A stretch of DNA of 64,000 bases from Kitagawia praeruptora (Eukaryota; Streptophyta; Magnoliopsida; Apiales; Apiaceae), in the NCBI GenBank assembly GCA_037693485.1, contig CM075346.1, positions 59,019,001 to 59,083,000 of the forward strand. The letters are read 5' to 3'. The notes beneath the pieces are model-generated. The model did not search any database, had not been told where the DNA came from, and was given only the letters and a program-made list of their open reading frames with translations. Positions 46,701-57,883 of this stretch are shown in pieces (within the stretch, counting starts at the first letter, position 1; the number at the start of each line of letters is the position of its first letter). Both the position numbers and the translations under genes were made by a program.

Positions 46701-47396
46701 TAAGAAAGATATGAGAAGATGATCGTGAAAGATTGTACAAGTTTCATATGATATTGGAAGAGAGACTGAGATTTTGATATTATATATTTCTTTTCGTACA
46801 AAGATAATTGGAAAGTATATGTCTTGAACGGAAATAAAATTTCCTTCCATAATATCTGAAAATTGTTTATTAAAATATATATACATGATGATTATTTTCT
46901 TTGATGTTAGTTGATAGAAATTATCTTGATGAGCTATTTTAGCTCATTCTTGCTACTTATGTATATACAGCTAGGTATGCCGATTCTACGCAGAATGCCC
47001 CGCAAGAGGGTAGGGGGAAGGCGACCTTCTGAGAGCGCGCTAGCATCGATTCCTGAGGTAGCGTAGAGGCAGACGGGTTCTGGGAGCTTATGTATAATTA
47101 AGTGTGTAAGAATGTAATCAACTTTGATTGTTGGAACGCTTCATGTCGAAGTGTTATTCAACAATGTACTTAAGTATGATCCTGGTTTGTAATAACTCTT
47201 TTAACTCTCAACTCTAAACTGTTATTATGGTCAATGTTGTTCTCTGAGCATATGACTGGTGTGTGTGTGTATTATTGCGGGGTCAATTGCATGAGTATTG
47301 ATTGTTATAAAAAAAAAGACCCAAGAGATATTGATTTTGAATGGAAGTTGGTCCGTGACGGCCCGGATTCATGACCCAGGATTTGGGGCTATCACA
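43738..47396 (+). mobile_element. 5' LTR (3659 bp)
   Basis: Begins TATAATAACCCTAAC where the 3' LTR has TGTAATATCCCTAAC, so the terminal TG has mutated to TA. Ends GGGGCTATCACA. Contains a seven-unit 36-37 bp minisatellite at 45816-46070 and ATGGATATG-type microrepeats at 45717-45770. A 68-codon minus-strand frame at 46680-46886 recurs in the 3' LTR only because LTRs are duplicates. Confidence 0.9.
45816..46070 (+). repeat. 36-37 bp minisatellite in the 5' LTR
   Basis: Seven units of GGAATGGTATCAGTTGTTAT plus CTAGAGTTATATATAAA (starts 45818, 45853, 45890, 45927, 45964, 46001, 46038). Each unit contains TGGTATCAG, the first nine bases of the element's own PBS. The 3' LTR has the same array at 52681-52935. 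Confidence 0.9.
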
Positions 47397-47399
47397 GTT

Positions 47400-47411
47400 T
47401 GGTATCAGAGC
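47400..47411 (+). other. Primer binding site (initiator tRNA-Met type)
   Basis: TGGTATCAGAGC, three bases after the 5' LTR end. Confidence 0.9.
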
Positions 47412-48665
47412 TTAGGGTCATAATGCTCAGGAACAAGAGTGATAATAATAAACGTATCAGTAATAATATAAAATTGTGAACTTCCATCGAGTTCAAGGGG
47501 GGTTTATCGAACGAAGCGTTTATTCTAAGTAGTGATTATAATTTTATAGATTATTGCTAATAAAGGTTATTATGCCAAAAGTGTTAAGTTTATGTAGCAC
47601 ATGAGATCGATATGAGAGAGGGAATACTTGATGTATCGGGAAGCGTACGTTAGATAACCTCGTGAGTAATTCCAGGGTGACCTATCATCTCTTATTTAAA
47701 AAGGGCCGGTATCTTTTCAAAACTTTCTGGTACCTTTGGAATGTGTTTCAAAATTGTATTTTATCTATTTTAGTCAAAATATTTCCCTAAAATTATTTTT
47801 GGAAGAGGGTATTTATCATCGTGATTAAATATTTTCTTTATACTTCTTATTCCAACTAAGAGGAACAATCCTATATGTATACACAAGGACGATCTGTCTG
47901 TGTAATAGAAAGTCGGAGGGGACGCCCTCACTTGTGTTACGCACGGGTTCTTCCATCATATTGATTTCCCAAAATATTCTTTTGTTTTGAACAAGAGCTA
48001 TTTAAAAACTCTTAATCTTATAAATTGTTGTGGGACACTTGCTTGTTTCTGGGTCCGTTTCAAATCAAAGTTTCTTAAATTTTATAAATCGTTTCGAATA
48101 TAGAAGATTTCAGTAATGGATGGGATAATGGAAGCAAGTTTTAGAGTATACGTGATTATACGAGGAAACTCGAGACTTCAAGGGAAATTTCAATAAGAGA
48201 TAATTAGAGCTAGAAGCGTTTCGATATAAGAGAGGAAGGAATTTCGCGAGAAGAAATGGGTATATTTGATGATTAGTAAGAGAAAAGAATATGAGGAATT
48301 TTAAGTTATAATTGAGAGTTACTATTGAGAGTAAGGTGTATTTTGAGGAAAAGTCAGAATAAGGATAGACAAAGGAAGTGGGGATAATTAATAAAGTTTA
48401 TGTATTTTGCCTAATTTTATCGTATTTTGATATTAAATGTTGAGATTCAAGAATATTAATATATATAAGGTAATTGACTTAAATGAAAAGGTTATTGTGC
48501 TAAAGGTGATACGCTTAATTGCTAAGGTTGAGTTGAGAATATTATGGTATATAAATGAGTTAACTAGTGATATAATTGTGTATATGAGAATGATGTATAT
48601 GGGAATGATGTATATTGTACCCTAAATTTGGGTGATTAATGAAGAATATTGTTATATACAGAATC
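47412..48665 (+). other. Untranslated leader of the gag-only element
   Basis: About 1.25 kb between PBS and the gag start. Many short interrupted frames and no domain; AT-rich toward gag. Confidence 0.6.
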
Positions 48666-49997
48666 ATGCCGCCTAAGCGAAATAATAGAGCGAATGCAAG
48701 GGAAAATGAGAGAGAGGAAGGAAGTCATAATAGGCAGGGTGAAAACGTTCATAATGAACAAAATCATGAAGAAGAAGATGAATCAACTGGCCAACAAGGA
48801 AATCAGGGTGGTGACCCTTTTAACCAACTCATGGACTTATTAAGGCAGAATTTAGCTAATCCACAGAATCCTCAACAACCACCTGTTCTTCCCAATCAGG
48901 CAGCTAACTCCTTTCGTGCATTTAAGTCATTAAAACCCCCAGAGTTTGAGGGAACTGCTAACCCAGTAGTAGCCAGAGCCTGGTTAAAAGAAATGGAGAA
49001 AGCTTTTGAGATATTGAGGATAGAAGAGGATCAGAAAACAACCTTTGCAGCCTATCTCTTAAAGGGAGAGGCAAATTATTGGTGGGAAGCTAAGAAGAAT
49101 CTAGAGGGAGCGGGGGTGATAACTTGGGAACGTTTCACTAGGGTATTTTTAGAGAAGTACTCCCCTAGGTATCTGGAAAATCAAATGGAAATGAAATTTT
49201 TGGAGTTAAAACAGGATAACCTAACAGTGGAAGAGTATGAAACGAAATTTACAGAACTGTCGAGGTTTGTTCCCGAATTTGTGCGTACTGAAGAACAAAG
49301 AGCGAAAAGGTTCCAACAAGGATTGAAACCATGGCTACGGACACGAGTGGCACCATTTGAGTTGACTGATTATGCTGCAGTGGTCCAGAAGGCATCTATT
49401 ATAGAAGCCGAGAGTGAACAAACTCAAATAAGTCGAGAGAATAAGAAAAGAAAATTTGAGGGGCAGAAAGGAGGTACAAGTGAAGGAAGTTACTTTAGCA
49501 GATCCAGTAAAGGACAAAAATCTAAATTTGTGGGAAAGTCGGGGAGTAACAAGGCTGTTAGTGAGACAGTAAACCAGGGTGGTAAGTCCTTAGGAACATT
49601 TCAGTCAAACCAATCAAGACCACCATTACCAGAGTGCAATACGTGTGGTAGAAAGCATACAGGAGTGTGTAGAGTGTTAGGAATAACTTGCTTTAAGTGT
49701 GGACAGAAAGGGCATTATCAGGACAGGTGTCCATCAGCTGATAAGAGTGATGTCAAGTGTTATCAATGTGGGAAACTAGGACACGTTGCTAGAGATTGCC
49801 GTTCCGATGGGTCATCTGCGCCGGGACAAAGTATGACTGCTTCAAATAGACCTACTGCTAGGGTGTACAATATGACCTTAGGAGAAGCATTGAAAAAGCC
49901 GGATACAGATGCAGGTGAACATTTTCTTTTATTATTTAACCTTCTAAGTGTAAATGTTTGGTTAGGAATCAATGTGGTCAATGAATGGTGTAAATAA
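48666..49997 (+). CDS. Gag polyprotein of gypsy element, open but with altered C-terminus
   Basis: 443 codons from MPPKRNN, the usual gag start in this lineage; an in-frame ATG 27 bases upstream (48639) is less likely. A charged, Gln/Asn-rich N-terminus (1-90) precedes the gag capsid domain (about 92-270: ARAWLKEMEKAFEILRIEED, ANYWWEAKKN, FLEKYSPRYL, QGLKPWLRTRV). A Lys-rich linker is followed by zinc knuckles: a shorter C-x2-C-x3-H-x3-C at about 331 (CNTCGRKHTGVC) and two C-x2-C-x4-H-x4-C knuckles (CFKCGQKGHYQDRC and CYQCGKLGHVARDC). Gag packages the RNA into virus-like particles in the cytoplasm. After about residue 420 the expected protease is replaced by unrelated residues (LLLFNLLSVNVWLG...), showing a deletion junction. 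With no frameshift in the capsid or knuckles, the product could still assemble or be used in trans. Confidence 0.9.
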   Translation: MPPKRNNRANARENEREEGSHNRQGENVHNEQNHEEEDESTGQQGNQGGDPFNQLMDLLRQNLANPQNPQQPPVLPNQAANSFRAFKSLKPPEFEGTANPVVARAWLKEMEKAFEILRIEEDQKTTFAAYLLKGEANYWWEAKKNLEGAGVITWERFTRVFLEKYSPRYLENQMEMKFLELKQDNLTVEEYETKFTELSRFVPEFVRTEEQRAKRFQQGLKPWLRTRVAPFELTDYAAVVQKASIIEAESEQTQISRENKKRKFEGQKGGTSEGSYFSRSSKGQKSKFVGKSGSNKAVSETVNQGGKSLGTFQSNQSRPPLPECNTCGRKHTGVCRVLGITCFKCGQKGHYQDRCPSADKSDVKCYQCGKLGHVARDCRSDGSSAPGQSMTASNRPTARVYNMTLGEALKKPDTDAGEHFLLLFNLLSVNVWLGINVVNEWCK

Positions 49998-50597
49998 GTT
50001 AACAAAATAGATAAGAATGATCTATCTGAGTTGGAAGTAAGATATGTTGATCCAGAGAGAGAAAGTAATAGTATTTTGGGGTAAACCACAGACTTGTTTA
50101 GATACGAACAGGAAATATATATATTATAGGTAGTATTTTCTTACAATTGTTTCAAGGAATCTTATTCTAGTCAGATTCTGGAGGATTTTACAGAGACAGG
50201 ATATAACAAGATTGAAGTGTTCATATTTTATGTCATGATAGAGATCAAAATATAGATAAACCATAAGTGAGATACACTACCATTCAGGGGAGGCCAATGT
50301 GGTGGCCGATACCCTTAGCTAAAAGAGGAATGAGAGATGAACTAATGTAGAATGACTGAAACAGGAGGAAATCGCAGGATAAAGATAGTGAAAGCACTAC
50401 TAATGATAAGTTAAATGGCATGTTGATGAATGACAAGCAAATTTATGTTGGTGTATTTTTGCGCAAACAAGATAAAGATATTATGAAGGAAAAAGGATAG
50501 AGAAAGTGGTATAGAAGTTATAAGGTGTAGATGAAAAAGGTATCTATGGACATTTTCAACGTGATTCCGGGACGGAATCCTTTTAAGGGGGGAAGAC
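49998..50597 (+). pseudogene. Pol scraps and 3' untranslated part of the gag-only element
   Basis: One clear remnant at 50269-50319 reads EIHYHSGEANVVADTLS, the conserved end of gypsy RNase H (YHPGKANVVADALSRK), followed by a stop. A tail at 50545-50597 resembles the usual end before the tract (NVIPGRNPFKGGR). Protease, RT and integrase are deleted, by at least two separate deletions. Confidence 0.7.
50584..50597 (+). other. Polypurine tract of the gag-only element
   Basis: AAGGGGGGAAGAC directly before the 3' LTR start TGTAATATCC. Confidence 0.85.
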
Positions 50598-53500
50598 TGT
50601 AATATCCCTAACTTTAGCAATACTACAGTGATCCCATGAATAGTAAATTTTGAGGATTTAGAGAAATGGTATGTAGGTACTCTATAATGGAAACAAAAAA
50701 TGAATAAACAGAAACCATATTAGTATTGTACAATGAAATTGAGTGACTCGAAATGACAATAGATTTCAGAAATTCCTGAATATGGATTTTGAGGACTTTG
50801 ATTTCAAATAAGGTTCTATTGGATATTAAGGAGAATGGAAGTATTATAAGAATTATATATTGAGGGATTAGTGAATTTAGATTTAACCCGGGGGATTATG
50901 AAGTTAAGAGAATACCAATGGAATTTGGATTGTTAAATGATTTCAGAACCACTGAGATAATGAGGTATACTCGAAACGAATCACAATTAGATGAGTATGG
51001 AAACCAAACAACCAAGATTAGTAATATAACAAGGATACATACCACATTATTATTTACCAATGTGATTGGCATTTTACTTAGAAAATTAAGAAATTAGGAG
51101 ATTAGATCATCCAAGTGACATCACCATCCATTAACACATGTTTTAAGGGGCAAATTAGTATTTTTGCAAGGCTTTAACCACAAAATATCTTCCAAGCTTC
51201 CAATACACTCTAGAATAATCAAGATTAAGGCAAGATAAGATTAGCCAACACAAAAAAAATCTCTCCCCGCCTATCATCTTCATCCAATTCGAATTTTACT
51301 ATTCATCAACAAAAAATTAATTTCATAACCCTAGTTAGAATCAACTAAAAATCAAGGGAAAAATCATGGAGGTTACTTGAGGATATATAGAGACATCCAC
51401 CAAGTTTCATAGCAATCAAGCATCATTTGGTAAGGTAATAAATTCATCATAGTGATGAATGAATAGTGATGAATAGTAACTTTCTAAAACTAACTTTGTT
51501 TTTATGGTTTATTTAGTGGATTCAAGCTAATATAAGGTTGTTTAAGGCTATCCCAAGGATTATTAAGTGTTGTTAAAGCTTCAAGAAGGTATAAACATGC
51601 TTGCCCTTTCTTATTTATGATGGATATTGTTTGGTTTAGTGATTAAGTGGTGTAAATGTTAAGATTATGATGATCCATGTGTTTGTAAGTGATTAAAGTT
51701 GAATATGGAAGGAGTATGTGCTTGTAACCATGGTTGGTAAGATGACCACATGGTGTAGGTGATGGTGTATAAGGTGGATGATTGATTTGGAGGAGTTTGA
51801 TTTTGGAAAGTATGAAAATATAACCGTTATAATGTCCGATTTTCGTTAGACCAAGAAACTGCCCTGTTTTTGGACACTATAACCGTACGGTAGGTTACTG
51901 TCCAGACCCCCAAGTGACCATGAGATGATATATCTTGGTTCATAGATCGTTTCGATAAAAAGTGCGTTAAAATCTGATGAACGGTTTAGGAGAAAAGTCA
52001 GTTTTAGTGAAAGACGTTCGAAAACCGAGAAACCGTAATTGTGTTAACTTTGAGGCTATAGTTACCATACCTATACGTTTTTAAATGTTATGAAATTTTG
52101 GGATATGGTAGTAGTGTGGTCAAAGAGGCATTACCAGTTGTCCTTGTGGTAAAATTCGAAATCCATATTTTCTGAGAATTTTTACAGTTAAGTGTGGTCG
52201 TTAGGGGAAATGGTGAAAACCCCTGAAACTTCGATTGAGCTTATAAATGGTTAAGTTCTTGAACCTTTGGGGTAATAGTGATACATTAAACATATATTAA
52301 AGTGTCAACGGTAATGTTATACAAGAGTGTAGTGAGTAAGAGATGGGGTATTCTAACGACGGTCCTTTTGTGTTTATAGAAACTCCGGAAGAGACACGAG
52401 CCATACCGTCAGGATACCGAAACCGAGGCAAGATCTTTTCTATCCCTACTTGGAAATTATTTATCTTCACGGAAACTTGATTTCATGAAATATATATATG
52501 TGATGCTATTGTTACTATATTGTTAAGAATTTGTTTTCCTTGATTATTGATGTTAAAAGGGAAGGTATATGAGTATGATATGAATATGGATATGGATATG
52601 GATATGAGTATGAGATGGATATGAATATACATAGAGATGATTATGCATGAAGTGAACATGCCTTATGATTAAGGGAATATGAAGGAATGGTATCAGTTGT
52701 TATCTAAAGATATATAAAGGAATGGTATCAATTGTTATCTAGAGTTATATATAAAGGAATGGTATCAGTTGTTATCTAGAGTTATATATAAAGGAATGGT
52801 ATCAGTTGTTATCTAGAGTTTTATATAAAGGAATGGTATCAGTTGTTATCTAGAGTTACATATAAAGGAATGGTATCAGTTGTTATCTAGAGTTATATAT
52901 AAAGGAATGGTATCAGTTATTATCTAGGGTTATATGATTTATAATATTATATTCTTCCTAAGTATTGTGATTTAATAAATATTATTGAATGGTATTTAAT
53001 ACTTTTGAGATAAATGGAATACTCTACGTATATAAAAGAATATTGATTTCATTGAATACAGGGGAGATGTCTGAGTCATAATCAAAGTATTATGACATAA
53101 ATATTTTTAAAAGGTAATGATAAATGGAAATGGAAATGTGAATAGAAATGTGAATGGAAATGGAAACGGAAAGATGGAAAATCTGATATGGTATTTGATA
53201 ATGGAAAAATGATTTGAAAAAGGGGGATTGCAACAGAAAGTATAAGAGGCTGTGTGGTAGTGGCACAGTCCAGCATCCAATATTTATTCCGGCCCAAGAG
53301 TGCCGAGGGAGGATGTGGTGGTGAACCTTCCTCCTGGTGGATAGTTGAGAACCTACCTCCGTCTACCGGTAGTAAAAGGGACGGGTACGGAGGGCGACTG
53401 ATCATCGTCCTTACCTATTCGGCAACAGTGGAAATCCCCAACGTTTTCTTTAAAGGAAAGATTTGGAAAATGGTTTTCAGATTTCTATACTGAAAAAAGA

Positions 53501-54281
53501 AAAATGATATGAGAAGATGGAATTACTGTTACAGATGAAGAGAAACTGATTTTTATATTAATTTATATAATTGTTACCTAAGAAAGATATGAGAAGATGA
53601 TCGTGAAAGATTGTACAGGTTTCATATGATATTGGAAGAGAGACTGAGATTTTGATATTATATATTTCTTTTCGTACAAAGATAATTGGAAAGTATATGT
53701 CTTGAACGGAAATAAAATTTCCTTCCATAATATCTGAAAATTGTTTATTAAAATATATATACATGATGATTATTTTCCTTTGATGTTAGTTGATAGAAAT
53801 TATCTTGCTGAGCTATTTTAGCTCATTCTTGCTACTTATGTATATACAGCTAGGTATGCCGATTCTACGCAGAACGCCCCGCAAGAGGGTAGGGGGAAGG
53901 CGACCTTCTGAGAGCGCTCTAGCATCGATTCCTGAGGTAGCGTAGAGGCAGACGGGTTCTGGGAGCTTATGTATAATTAAGTGTGTAAGAATGTAATCAA
54001 CTTTGATTGTTGGAACGCTTCATGTCGAAGTGTTATTCAACAATGTACTTAAGTATGATCCTGGTTTGTAATAACTCTTTTAACTCTCAACTCTAAACTG
54101 TTATTATGGTGAATGTTGTTCTCTGAGCATATGACTGGTGTGTGTGTGTGTGTGTATTATTGCGGGGTCAATTGCATGAGTATTGATTGTTATAAAAAAA
54201 AAGACCCAAGAGATATTGATTTTGAATGGAAGTTGGTCCGTGACGGCCCGGATTCATGACCCCGGATTTGGGGCTGTCACA
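50598..54281 (+). mobile_element. 3' LTR (3684 bp)
   Basis: TGTAATATCCC...GGGGCTGTCACA, nearly identical to 43738-47396. It has an intact TG end, one extra ATGGATATG-type repeat, a longer (GT)n run at about 54138-54154 than the 5' LTR (about 47260-47270), and the same seven-unit minisatellite at 52681-52935. Confidence 0.9.
52681..52935 (+). repeat. 36-37 bp minisatellite in the 3' LTR
   Basis: Same unit and same copy number as 45816-46070, with a few private substitutions. Confidence 0.9.
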
Positions 54282-54286
54282 TTCTA
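54282..54286 (+). other. Target-site duplication TTCTA, right
   Basis: Matches 43733-43737; the intron of copy B gene I resumes here and runs to the acceptor GTAGTATAG at about 54591. Confidence 0.9.
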
Positions 54287-54597
54287 TCTATGTCACTGTA
54301 CTTGTTTGGGTTTTGTGACTGTAGTGGTTGTTCAGCTTTTTAGTTGTTTTAGGCTCTGGGTTTTTGAATTTTCGGTTTTGGAACTGCAGTGGTTGTTTAA
54401 GTTATCCGATATTTCTGGGTTTTGAAGTTTTTGGGTTTCGTGTTTTGTTTTTGTGTATGTATATGTATATTTGCGTAGATCCTTGATTCTGATTTCCGGT
54501 TTTGTGTGGGTGTTTCTGGTACTTGTGTTTTTATTTTTGTTTTTATCTTTTGGTTCGGGGGTGCGCTGTTGGTCGATCCGGGGTAGTATAGTGTTTT

Positions 54598-57030
54598 ATG
54601 GTGTATAAAAAACAATTGGCTAAACGACCCCAATCTTCGTTTATACTATCCAGCTCTTCTTCGGACCTAGACCTTTCTACTGAGTCCGGACCTTGCACCT
54701 CTTCTTCATCTACAATGGCCAAAAGAACTAGAAAACTCCCAAAAACTACTGTGGACGAGCTCCCTAATTTGCACCTCCCCGCTGGGGAGACCCTTAGTAC
54801 ATCTGAGGGTCGCTGGACAGATGTCCAGTTTTTCTTTGTTGCGAAAGATGTTTCTGTCCCAGACGAGTATTATTATAGAAACTTATCCGAGGTGTTCAAA
54901 ATATCTTCTGGGGGCCCTATTTTTTATGATAAGTGTTCTATGGAGTGTTCTATGGATGCCGAACTATCACACCTTCCCAGAACCAGCACCCCCATGGCAC
55001 CTTTGTTGGACATTGCCAATACCGGAAAACTAGATGAGTGTTTTAGGTCTTGCTTTCATTTAGACGATAAGGTTGTTTGGAGGTGGCCCGAAGCCCATGA
55101 GCGGATATACCATAGGCCCGGAGATGGGTTGGTAGGAGTTTCTCTGGAGCACCTTAGATCTGGGTATAACCCCCATTGTCATCAGTTTATCAAGTGCCTT
55201 TGTAAATTTAAATATGAAATTCCCTTGTTTCAACTCACCCCAAATGCCGTCAAGTGGATCATGTGGTTCCTTGGTTGTTGTAACGTCAAAGGGTTTCTTC
55301 CCACCTTTAGGCTTTTCCATTACATTTTTACTTTGGTCAAGTCTACCTTAGTACCTTTGTATGAGCTCCGGTTCAATTACCAGAGGTGTGGTTTTAAGAA
55401 GGGAGGGGTGATGCCCGTCACCATGATGTCCTCCCTCAAAGGTTGGCATGAGGAGTGGGCCTTTCTGCAGGCCGAAGATATTGACTACATGCCTCTGTTC
55501 TGGGTCGAGGCCTGTCGTACCTTCCAGGAATATGAGTTAGAAGGCAATGCCCAGATAAAGGTCCATGACTTCTGTAGGGCTTTAGGGGTTTCAACAACTC
55601 GGCATTCCTTCATGGATCATGAAATATTACATTTCTTTGGATGTAAATAGTGTGTAATTATTTATATCTTGGATTTTTCTTTCCCTTTGTCGATTATTCT
55701 GATCGTTTTGTGCCCTGTCTTCCTTTCAGGTTTACCTCAATATAGCCCATATTATATAGAGAGAATGAAGGCTCTGGATGCTGAAATGGCGTGCCTGGCC
55801 ACAGCTATGCAAGGGATAGGTGGTATCTATAAGGTAAATCAGCGTTCAAGGAAAGGGAAGAAGAAGAGAACGGCTGGCGAAGGGGGAAGCCCCAAAACGG
55901 ACGCGAGTGTTGATGAAACCTCGGAGTCCGGAGCCGCTTTAGGAGATAAACCTGTCATCCCCGAGGTTGAAGACGAATTATTGCCGGGGCTCGAAAGGAA
56001 ATCGAAGCGGGTTCGGGGAGAAGATTTTGTCATGGATCTCACCGGGGGTAATCCGTCTGGAATTCCTGCTCCGGGCTCGATTCCTTTGGTTCCCGAGGCT
56101 GATAAGACCTGGGGCACTATCTCCGGTCCCCGTCAGGCGAGTCGACCGGGGAAGGAGCCCGTGGCTGATGCTAGAAAGTGCAGCCAGTTTATTGCAGAGC
56201 TGCCCAGTAAGGAGGACTGGGCGCGCTATCAGTCTTTAGGGTTTAACCCTCTGTTCAAGGAGATGATGGCTACTTGGTTGAAGGTAAATTCTCTTTCCCT
56301 TTTAGGTTTGATATTTGCTTAGAGTACCCCTCTCTGACTCCCTTATCTTATTTTCCAGATGGGTTCTGAAATGGCTGGGGTGTTTGCGATGGGGAATCGA
56401 GAGTTAGAGGCTGTTGAAGCAGCCCGGGCCGCTATTTCCGCCTCGGAGGCGAAAGATATTCAAATTTTTGACTTAGATCACGCCAACTCCAAGTTGAAGA
56501 AAAGTGTTGACGAATTGCAAGTGAAGGCTAAGGAATCCGAGGGAAAGCTCGTAACCCTCCAGAAAAAGGTTGATGATGCTGAAGCCCGGGCCCAGACTGC
56601 CGAGAAGGAACTTGAACAACTCCGAACTAAGCTTGCAAGCTATAAAGAACCAGCCCTTCTCATTGATGAATTCCACCACTCTCAGGAGTATTATCTGGAG
56701 TTAGGAAAGAAGGCTGCTTCTAAGATTTGCCATTCTTGGGTGGTTGCACACAAGTTGTTAAAGGAAACCCCGTCAACTAGCTGGGACGAGTTTCAACCTC
56801 TCTTTATTGAGGCGGAGCGGCATTTCATCGCCACCGGGAAAGATCCAGTGCCCTACTACTCCGAAGATGGTTCGGGTTTGGATGATGATGAGGAGGGAGA
56901 AGATGAGGAAGATGTTCAGGATCGTCCTCCAAATAAAGAGATTGTCAATCAAGACCCTCATGCCAAGAGCCCTCTTGTCGAAGACCCTCCTGCCAAGAGC
57001 CCGCTTGTCGAAGACCCTCCTACAGCTTAA
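54598..57030 (+). CDS. Antisense gene I, copy B: gypsy-type transposon-domain protein with coiled coil (intact)
   Basis: Predicted CDS join(54598..55642,55730..56283,56359..57030), 756 residues. The start follows a 5'UTR acceptor by six bases, as in copy A. Exon 1 (1-348): Ser-rich N-terminus, a basic patch AKRTRKLPK (41-49), then the conserved core at about 160-305 (WRWPEAHERIYHRPGDG, FQLTPNAVKWIMWFLG, SLKGWHEEW), which I relate to the 'putative gypsy type transposon' domain family (Pfam Transposase_28). Exon 2 (349-533): LPQYSPYYIERM, then a low-complexity basic/acidic linker. Exon 3 (534-756): heptad-rich coiled coil, about 540-625, a conserved EFHHSQEYYLELGKK...WVVAHKLLKE block, an acidic DDDEEGEDEED run and the repeated AKSPLVEDP tail. 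Introns are 87 and 75 bp with GT..AG ends (T|GTAAAT..TTTCAG; AAG|GTAAAT..TTCCAG) and correct phase. It lies antisense to gag-pol inside the element. Molecular role unknown; nuclear binding or silencing defence are guesses. Confidence 0.8.
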
Positions 57031-57794
57031 TTATTCAGCCCTTGATCATTTTAATGTCCTTGCTGTACTTTACACTTTTGTAGTCGAATTCGTTCGGGGA
57101 TGTTTCAGACCATATGGCTGGTTCGGTCCCTCACAGAATGTTATCCTTTGTTTAATGCATGCTTTCCAGTTTCTTTAATCCTTGTTGTCCTGAGTTTTTA
57201 CTTCGGTGTGCATAAATCTGGTTGGGTTGCCACTACCCCCAGTTTGGATTGTTTTCATAAGAAACGATCCGGATTGTGATCTTCGGCTTAGTCGGTTTTT
57301 CTAAATGTAAAGCTAAAGAACCTTGAGCAACCTCACGAACTTATTTCGGATATCGATCATGTTTTCGAAAACTTCTCTTAAGTTCAAAGTTCAAGAGCCT
57401 TGAGTAACTTCGAGAAATCTTCTAAAATTTGTCTCCCAGTCCGGATTTGTGGCAAAGAACTGAATCCGGATCGGCAGTAAGAACTTCACGTATTCTCTTT
57501 CGAGTCCAACGTTTGAGAACGTTGAGTAATTTATAGAGATTTTGTAAAGTTTGTTCCCCCAATCCGGATCTAATCCAAAATGTGGAGTCCGGATGGGGGT
57601 GCTGATGGAATTCGTTTTCTTAGTTCTTTGGTGTTTACCTCGTTTTTTGTTGAATTCAGCCAGGGACTTGGTGAAAATTGTGATTTCCACGGTCAAACTC
57701 CTTGGTCCTCGCGTAGTCGACCAGCATTAATGTCTTATCAGTTTCCCATGCATTGATAACTGGAAACGTTTGGAGCTCTTCCTTACTTCCTTCC
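57031..57794 (+). other. Spacer between antisense genes I and II, copy B
   Basis: Holds the gene I 3'UTR and three to four degenerate about 120-bp units with TCCGGA dyads (starting near 57233, 57433 and 57556; for example CCCAGTCCGGATTTG...CTGAATCCGGAT). They match 8304-8620 in copy A. No frame is supported. Confidence 0.6.
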
Positions 57795-57802
57795 TATAAA
57801 TA
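57795..57802 (+). promoter_or_regulatory. TATA box of antisense gene II, copy B
   Basis: TATAAATA, 82 bp before the start codon, identical to 8796-8803 in copy A and followed by a similar CT-rich leader. Confidence 0.7.
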
Positions 57803-57883
57803 CCTGTGATACCACCCCTCCTTTTGCATTCTCACCAAAAACTTTCTCAGTTCTATTTTCTTCTCTTCTCCCCTTTTTCTGCC

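Larger units (their letters stand above)
43738..54281 (+). mobile_element. Gypsy (Tekay/Del-like) retrotransposon with gag but almost no pol
   Basis: 5' LTR 43738-47396, PBS TGGTATCAGAGC 47400-47411, gag 48666-49997, polypurine tract about 50584-50597, 3' LTR 50598-54281, TTCTA on both flanks. The internal part is only 3.2 kb. RT and integrase are missing, with one RNase H scrap at 50269-50319. The LTRs differ by few bases, so insertion is recent; mobility would need enzymes from relatives. It sits in the 5'UTR intron of copy B's gene I, in the same direction. Confidence 0.9.

Noticed and set aside
46680..46886. 68-codon minus-strand frame, identical at 53558-53764
   Set aside because: The two lie at the same place in the two LTRs of one element; identity comes from LTR duplication. 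No motif, no start context.
54397..56117. Minus-strand frames overlapping gene I of copy B
   Set aside because: Shadows of the plus-strand coding exons; they lack motifs and cross introns.
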